Below, in pieces: positions 6,860 through 10,321 of a DNA stretch of 10,321 bases. Source of the stretch: Oscillospiraceae bacterium (GTDB lineage: Bacteria; Bacillota; Clostridia; Oscillospirales; Ruminococcaceae). The DNA lies in assembly GCA_029098085.1 (NCBI GenBank), contig JAQXNQ010000051.1:1-10321 (forward strand). The letters are read 5' to 3'. The position numbers and the translations under genes were made by a program. The notes under the pieces were generated by a model. That model saw only the letters and a list, made by a program, of their open reading frames with translations. It had not been told where the DNA came from and did no database searches. Within the stretch, counting starts at the first letter, position 1. The number at the start of each line of letters is the position of its first letter.

Positions 6860-7783
6860 TTACAGTTTTTCGATAATGCGAAGCTTGGCGCTCTGACTGC
6901 GCCGGTTATGGGCAAGCTCCTCTTCAGAGGGGAGAATGGGCTTTCTGCTGATCAGTCTGGCGCGGGGCTTTTTCCCGCAGACACAGATCGGAAACTCCGG
7001 CGGACAGGTACAACCCCTGCACAGCTCGGCAAATTTCTGTTTGACCATCCGGTCCTCCAGCGAATGGAAGGTGATAATCACCAGCCTCCCGCCGGGATTC
7101 AGGATGGAAAAGGCTTCATCTATGCCCTGAGAGAGGGCGTCCAGTTCGGAATTGACGGCGATCCGCAGCGCCTGAAAGGAGCGCTTGCAGGGATTCTTGT
7201 CCCGTTTCGCCGCAGCAGGCATGGCGGATTTGATCACCTCCGCCAGCTGAAGGGTGGTCTGAATGGGCTCCTTCTCCCGCTGACGGACAATCGCCCGGGC
7301 GATGCTCCTGGAGTACCGCTCTTCGCCGTACTCCCACAGGATGCGGGCCAACTCTTCCTCCGGCGCCGATGCCACCAGATCGGCGGCGCTGACACCCTCC
7401 TGAGCCATCCGCATGTCCAGCGGTGCGTCCTTCAGATAGGAGAACCCCCGCTCTGCCGTATCCAGCTGATGGGACGAAACCCCCAGATCCAGCAGGACGC
7501 CGTCGGCACCCTCCACACCGGCCTGGGTCAGCGCAGCGCTCATGTTGCGGAAGTTCGTGTGGATGACCTGGGCACAGGGAAAGGGGGAAAGCCGCTCCCG
7601 GGCAATGGCCACCGCGTCCGGATCCTGATCCAGAGCGATCAGCCTTCCCGCAGTCAGCCGCCGGGCAATCTCCCGGGAATGACCGGCGCCTCCGGCCGTT
7701 CCGTCCACATAAACGCCCTCCGGATCGATGCGGAGACCCTCCAGGCATTCTTCCAGCATCACCGGAATATGGGAAAATTCCAT
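6860..7783 (-). CDS. rsmH: 16S rRNA (cytosine1402-N4)-methyltransferase RsmH
   Basis: RsmH (MraW) methylates N4 of C1402 in the ribosomal P-site of 16S rRNA, using S-adenosylmethionine. The protein has 307 residues, normal for the family. Visible signatures are the SAM-binding DGTAGGAGHS loop (27-36), LDQDPDA (51-57), DLGVSSHQLD (99-108), RSFQALRIAVN (201-211), HSLEDRMVK (240-248), the cysteine cluster C255/C258/C260/C267/C269 common in Firmicutes, and the SAKLR tail (298-302). The ATG at 7781-7783 has GGAGG eight bases upstream. It sits between mraZ (30-bp gap) and ftsL (17-bp gap), the standard dcw order. Nothing is unusual. Confidence 0.97.
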   Translation of the reverse strand: MEFSHIPVMLEECLEGLRIDPEGVYVDGTAGGAGHSREIARRLTAGRLIALDQDPDAVAIARERLSPFPCAQVIHTNFRNMSAALTQAGVEGADGVLLDLGVSSHQLDTAERGFSYLKDAPLDMRMAQEGVSAADLVASAPEEELARILWEYGEERYSRSIARAIVRQREKEPIQTTLQLAEVIKSAMPAAAKRDKNPCKRSFQALRIAVNSELDALSQGIDEAFSILNPGGRLVIITFHSLEDRMVKQKFAELCRGCTCPPEFPICVCGKKPRARLISRKPILPSEEELAHNRRSQSAKLRIIEKL

Positions 7784-7813
7784 TGGAAGCGCCTCCTCCG
7801 CACAGGGTTCAGA

Positions 7814-8239
7814 TTAAAAGCCGATATCGGTCATCAGCTGGTTGACGGCGGAAACCTCCATTCTCGCATTGAGGAAATCCCACTCCGCCTTGTCCCAGAT
7901 CTCACAGTGGTCATCTGCGCCGATGACCACTACATCCTTTGTGAGCCCTGCGAACTCCCGAAGGTTCTGCGGGATCACGATCCGCCCCTGCTTGTCCGGC
8001 TCGGCCTCGGCGGCCCCGGAAAACAGGTAGCGGCGCAGCATCTTGGCCTGGGAAACCGGATACTGCCTGAGTTTCTCTGACAGCTGCTCAAACGCCTCAA
8101 GCGAATAGGCGTTGATGCAGCGGTCGCCGTTGCCGCGGCAGAGAATGAACCGTTCGCCCATGTCTTCGCGGAGCTTGGCGGGGAAATTCAAACGCCCTTT
8201 TATATTATCTATTGCACACGGATATTCTCCGATCAGCAT
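7814..8239 (-). CDS. mraZ: Transcriptional regulator MraZ
   Basis: MraZ is a ring-forming DNA-binding protein that represses or tunes its own dcw operon. This 141-residue protein has the family's normal length and two SpoVT-AbrB half-domains: residues 10-25 (IDNIKGRLNFPAKLRE) and 81-95 (PDKQGRIVIPQNLRE). The second copy is canonical. The first has an extra residue between Asp11 and Lys14 compared with the usual ID-x-KGR. The N-terminal MLIGEY start is typical. The ATG at 8237-8239 is preceded by AAAGGGG with 9-nt spacing. It is the first gene of the operon, with a promoter and repeat array directly upstream and rsmH 30 bp downstream. Identification is secure. Confidence 0.96.
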   Translation of the reverse strand: MLIGEYPCAIDNIKGRLNFPAKLREDMGERFILCRGNGDRCINAYSLEAFEQLSEKLRQYPVSQAKMLRRYLFSGAAEAEPDKQGRIVIPQNLREFAGLTKDVVVIGADDHCEIWDKAEWDFLNARMEVSAVNQLMTDIGF

Positions 8240-8283
8240 TCCCCGTCACCCCTTTGCTGGGCTATTCACTGGTTTTTAAGGGA

Positions 8284-8312
8284 TTTTTAACCCTTTTTCA
8301 CCCTAATTCACC
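8284..8312 (-). promoter_or_regulatory. Three 10-bp-spaced direct repeats, candidate MraZ operator
   Basis: On the minus strand three nine-base units follow one another at exactly 10-bp steps: GGTGAATTA (8312-8304), GGTGAAAAA (8302-8294) and GGTTAAAAA (8292-8284). They start about 8 nt downstream of the predicted transcription start and end about 45 nt before the mraZ ATG. Known MraZ proteins bind several short G-rich direct repeats with a one-helical-turn period in their own promoter region, so both geometry and location fit autoregulation. A further A-tract at 8277-8273 continues the phasing, which would also bend the DNA. The exact base recognition of this MraZ is not known; the operator role is inferred. 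Confidence 0.55.
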
Positions 8313-8324
8313 ACCACACTATTG

Positions 8325-8353
8325 ATTATAACGGCTTCCCGAGATTTTTGCAA
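8325..8353 (-). promoter_or_regulatory. Sigma-A promoter for the mraZ-led dcw operon
   Basis: Read on the minus strand, TTGCAA (8353-8348) is followed after exactly 17 bp by a perfect TATAAT (8330-8325). An A-tract lies just upstream of the -35 (8361-8357), as in an UP element. The predicted transcription start is near 8320, leaving a 5' leader of about 80 nt before the mraZ ATG. It is the only strong promoter-like element I find on the minus strand in this window, and it is correctly placed to drive the whole mraZ-to-mraY-like unit. Confidence 0.8.
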
Positions 8354-8378
8354 CCATTTTTGGCATCTCAGGAAGCCG
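8332..8378. repeat. 47-bp imperfect inverted repeat enclosing the mraZ -35 box
   Basis: The left arm CGGCTTCC-C-GAGAT (8332-8345) pairs with ATCTC-A-GGAAGCCG (8365-8378). This gives 13 base pairs with a single internal mismatch around a 19-nt centre. The centre contains the -35 hexamer at 8348-8353, and the arm nearest mraZ ends one base from the -10 box. On the plus strand the hairpin is followed directly by ATTTTTC, so it could stop transcription in that direction. On the minus strand the following bases are TTATAATC, not a proper U-tract. It may be an operator for a dimeric regulator, a weak terminator for the ydbT-like gene, or both. The repeat itself is directly visible; its role is inference. 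Confidence 0.7.
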
Positions 8379-8508
8379 ATTTTTCACTGTTCATTGAAAG
8401 TTTACAATTTACCCGCAACAACCGGAGAAAATCCGAGAGGCTTCGGTATGCGCTTCTGACAGGATTTCTTCAGAGGAAAACCGTGCAGCGGCTGCTTATT
8501 CGCACCGG

Positions 8509-9942
8509 TCAGCCGGAAAATTCCCGGAGAAAGTTTTCCGCTTCCCCCTGTGGAATATTCTGAACCACAATTCTCCGACCCTTTTCGGAGCGAAGGCGGA
8601 TCACCACATCGCAGCAGCCGGACATACGCTGAAACAGCGATTGCCGGGTCTCTGCCAGCGCAATCTTGGCTTTGGGCGCTGAAGTGGTATAAAACGCATA
8701 CCCGAAAACCGTGTGAAAGGTGCAGGTACTGCCCTTCACCTCCAGTCCCACAAACCGGAAGGCCGCGATCTTGACAAGCAGCCACCAGAGCGCCGGCAGA
8801 ATCGCCATGAGCCCCAGGAAAAAGAGCAGCTGATGAAGGCCGGGAAGGAAGTACCAGCCCACTGCCAGCACCAGCAGAATCACGCCCAAAGCCGTCAGAG
8901 GCGGTATCAGGAAACGGGTCAGCGTGCGGAGCGTGGGATGACAGCCTCCGTGGGAAGGACGAATCTCAGGCAGAATCATCCGCAGTCCCCGGCGCACCTC
9001 CCGCTGATCCGCCGCAGGCAGCAGCACAGCCAGCTCGTTCTTTTCCTTGCCGTAGCCGGTACAGTTGATCATCACCGAGCAATACCCCAGCAGACGGGTC
9101 AGCAGACTCTGCCGCAGCTGGAGATAATTGATCTTTTCCACCGACAGGCCGTATTCCCGGACCGTCAGGACGCCCACCCGCACCTGCAGCCGCTCCCCGT
9201 CCCGGGTGGCGGTAAAGCCCAGATGCCGGATCAGGTTCTTGACGAAATCCAGCAGCCAGCCGCCCAGCAGCGTCATGGCAAGCACCGCAGCCAGAGGCGG
9301 CAGTCCGAAGGCCAGGACCTGCATCAGCCGGGTCAGGCCGGTAATCAGCCGTTCCTCCGCTTCCTGACCCAGCAGCCGGCCGGTCTGGGAGATCAGGGTG
9401 GAGGCAAACAGCACACCGGTCAGCGAGTCGGAGGTGATCAGCGACAGAAACGCCACCGACCAGGAATTGGGGGTATAGGTCCGCACCAGCCTTTTCTGCT
9501 CCAGCACGCTGCCCACCGCAGCGGCGATTTCCTCGGCGGCATCCTGCCGCAGCAGCAGACTGACATCCGGTTCCTTTCTGCTGCCTGCGTCGGTCTCCAG
9601 CCGGAGCCGCACCACATGGAAGGGGCGAAGATAAAAAGGGTGTTCAATGGTCACGGATGCCACCCGATCACAGCCGATATACCGGCTGCGGCGGAACAGA
9701 ACCCCTTCCTGAAACACCATGCCGCCGTCTGCAATCCGGTAGACATTCATGCGCCAGCGCAGATAACCGAACAGCAGAATGCAGACCAGAACCAGAGCGT
9801 CCTGCCAGACGCCCTGCACCCAGGCCAGCACGCCGCCCCGGAGCAGGGTCAGGGAACGCAGCAGAGGCAGCACCAGCAGGATGATGTAGTTGTAAAAGGC
9901 ATGAACCACCGCCAGCGGGTGCTGCCTTCTGGTCTCATACAT
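8509..9942 (-). CDS. YdbT-like membrane protein with three bPH domains
   Basis: This is a 477-residue protein matching the build and length of B. subtilis YdbT (about 490). Pairs of membrane helices (about residues 16-36 and 43-62, 164-186 and 206-230, 344-366 and 370-391) each precede a bPH_2 domain (about 66-150, 240-325 and 395-474). The repeated pattern is a Y/F-x-[VL]-x-x-[DG]-G-x-x-[VL]-x-x-G-[VL] strand pair, seen as YRIADGGMVFQEGVL and FTATRDGERLQVRVGVL. The third copy (FRFVGLEVKGSTCTFHTVFG) is more diverged. The ATG at 9940-9942 overlaps the end of the upstream ydbS-like gene by 8 bp, and a G-rich GGGGGA sits about 8 nt before it. The protein is probably in the cytoplasmic membrane and forms a complex with its small partner. 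No enzyme motif is visible. I see no convincing rho-independent terminator after its stop, so some read-through into the mraZ region is possible. Confidence 0.8.
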   Translation of the reverse strand: MYETRRQHPLAVVHAFYNYIILLVLPLLRSLTLLRGGVLAWVQGVWQDALVLVCILLFGYLRWRMNVYRIADGGMVFQEGVLFRRSRYIGCDRVASVTIEHPFYLRPFHVVRLRLETDAGSRKEPDVSLLLRQDAAEEIAAAVGSVLEQKRLVRTYTPNSWSVAFLSLITSDSLTGVLFASTLISQTGRLLGQEAEERLITGLTRLMQVLAFGLPPLAAVLAMTLLGGWLLDFVKNLIRHLGFTATRDGERLQVRVGVLTVREYGLSVEKINYLQLRQSLLTRLLGYCSVMINCTGYGKEKNELAVLLPAADQREVRRGLRMILPEIRPSHGGCHPTLRTLTRFLIPPLTALGVILLVLAVGWYFLPGLHQLLFFLGLMAILPALWWLLVKIAAFRFVGLEVKGSTCTFHTVFGYAFYTTSAPKAKIALAETRQSLFQRMSGCCDVVIRLRSEKGRRIVVQNIPQGEAENFLREFSG

Positions 9943-10321
9943 GGCGTTGTCCCCCGGAAGCGCGCTTTTTCGGAGCCGTCTCCCGCATCAGTTCCACCGC
10001 GTTCCGAACAGGAAGGAAGGGGATGATCAGCTTGCCGCCCATGGCGCTGAAGACCACGGTACGGGTTTTCAGCAGCGGTGAAAGAGGGCTTTTCAGGATG
10101 GTCACATACATAATGGAGGATTTGAGCATCCGCCTGCGGGTAAAGAAGATGACGCCGCTCTGATACTCCACATACTCTTCGGTCACAATATAGCAGCAGC
10201 TGATATACAGCAGCGGAAGATACAGAAAGGCTGCCAACACGAAAGCGAGGCCAATGAGCCACAGAAGGCTGTACCAAAGCCAGGTGCGGGGCGTAAAAAT
10301 CAGCAGCACCAGTCCAATCAG
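9935..10321 (-). CDS. YdbS-like bPH-domain membrane protein, 5' end outside the window
   Basis: The reading frame is open through the upstream window edge, so the true start is not visible. A GTG at 10307-10309 is in frame, but it lies inside a hydrophobic stretch (LIGLVLLIF) and is unlikely to be the start. The visible 128 residues show two membrane segments near the start (about residues 1-10, cut, and 17-40), followed by a short beta-rich cytoplasmic domain beginning YIVTEEYVEYQSGVIF. This is the signature of the bacterial PH (bPH_2, formerly DUF304) domain, and the chain ends in a basic tail. The size and the partner gene match B. subtilis YdbS (about 159 residues). Its stop overlaps the next gene's start by 8 bp, so the pair is very probably translated together. 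The molecular function of the family is unknown; in B. subtilis ydbST is known as a sigma-W-controlled locus linked to antimicrobial peptide resistance. Family assignment is fairly sure, function is not. Confidence 0.75.
   Translation of the reverse strand: MIGLVLLIFTPRTWLWYSLLWLIGLAFVLAAFLYLPLLYISCCYIVTEEYVEYQSGVIFFTRRRMLKSSIMYVTILKSPLSPLLKTRTVVFSAMGGKLIIPFLPVRNAVELMRETAPKKRASGGQRHV

Noticed and set aside
6908..8080. Plus-strand open frame (390 codons) opposite rsmH and mraZ
   Set aside because: It spans two well-supported minus-strand genes and their gap; shadow coding only.
8276..8296. AAGGG-loop-CCCTT hairpin with T-run on the plus strand as a terminator
   Set aside because: Five-bp stem with an 8-nt AT loop and no plus-strand gene to terminate. 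The segment is better explained by the phased repeats.
8433..8446. CCGA/TCGG mini-hairpin after the ydbT-like gene as a terminator
   Set aside because: Only four base pairs and a short ATTTTC tail on the minus strand; too weak to call.
8713..10026. Plus-strand open frame (437 codons) opposite the ydbT-like gene
   Set aside because: Gln/His/Pro-rich shadow of a hydrophobic minus-strand protein, with no plausible product.
1..10321. CRISPR arrays, tRNA or rRNA genes, insertion sequences, phage genes
   Set aside because: I looked for spaced palindromic repeats, cloverleaf signatures, transposase motifs and terminal repeats, and saw none.

Overview
The window looks like chromosomal DNA of a GC-rich, low-complexity-free Firmicute of the class Clostridia, most likely a gut Oscillospiraceae/Ruminococcaceae-type organism. 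This is inferred from the gene order, the DAP-type MurE (DNPR motif), the PASTA-bearing division PBP, and the YdbS/YdbT-type membrane pair. The species cannot be read from the sequence. All supported genes lie on the minus strand; the long plus-strand frames are shadows of GC-rich minus-strand genes.

Layout, in the direction of transcription (high to low coordinates). First comes the 3' part of a YdbS-like bPH-domain membrane protein (9935-10321, cut by the window edge), overlapping a YdbT-like protein with three bPH domains (8509-9942). A 269-bp intergenic region follows (8240-8508). It carries a clear sigma-A promoter (TTGCAA-17-TATAAT), a 47-bp imperfect inverted repeat whose loop contains the -35 box, and three direct repeats spaced exactly 10 bp just downstream of the predicted start point, which are a good candidate MraZ operator. 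From there runs the head of a division and cell wall (dcw) cluster: mraZ, rsmH, ftsL, a division transpeptidase (FtsI/PBP2B/SpoVD family), murE, a murF homologue and a mraY homologue. A strong GC hairpin with a U-tract (8-35) closes the unit.

The genes fit together as a cell-envelope operon. MraZ is the transcriptional regulator, RsmH modifies 16S rRNA, FtsL and the PBP act in septal peptidoglycan synthesis, and MurE adds meso-DAP to the UDP-MurNAc-dipeptide. The last two genes should then complete the cytoplasmic precursor (MurF) and load it on the lipid carrier (MraY).

The main surprise is at this distal end. The MraY homologue is full length and translationally coupled to murF, but it has lost most of the MraY active site: the Asp of the GDTGS motif is Lys, the HHH motif is gone, and the NLTDGLDG motif has kept only one Asp. 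The MurF homologue keeps its P-loop and ligase fold signatures but deviates at several otherwise invariant MurF positions (NNEIG, YNA[NS]P, the HN of GKHN) and has a shortened UDP-substrate-binding N-terminal region. Together they look like a conserved but catalytically altered MurF-MraY pair, which implies that working copies exist elsewhere in the genome. A second unexplained item is a 35-codon, leucine-rich small ORF with a strong Shine-Dalgarno, which fills the ftsL-PBP gap and overlaps the PBP start.
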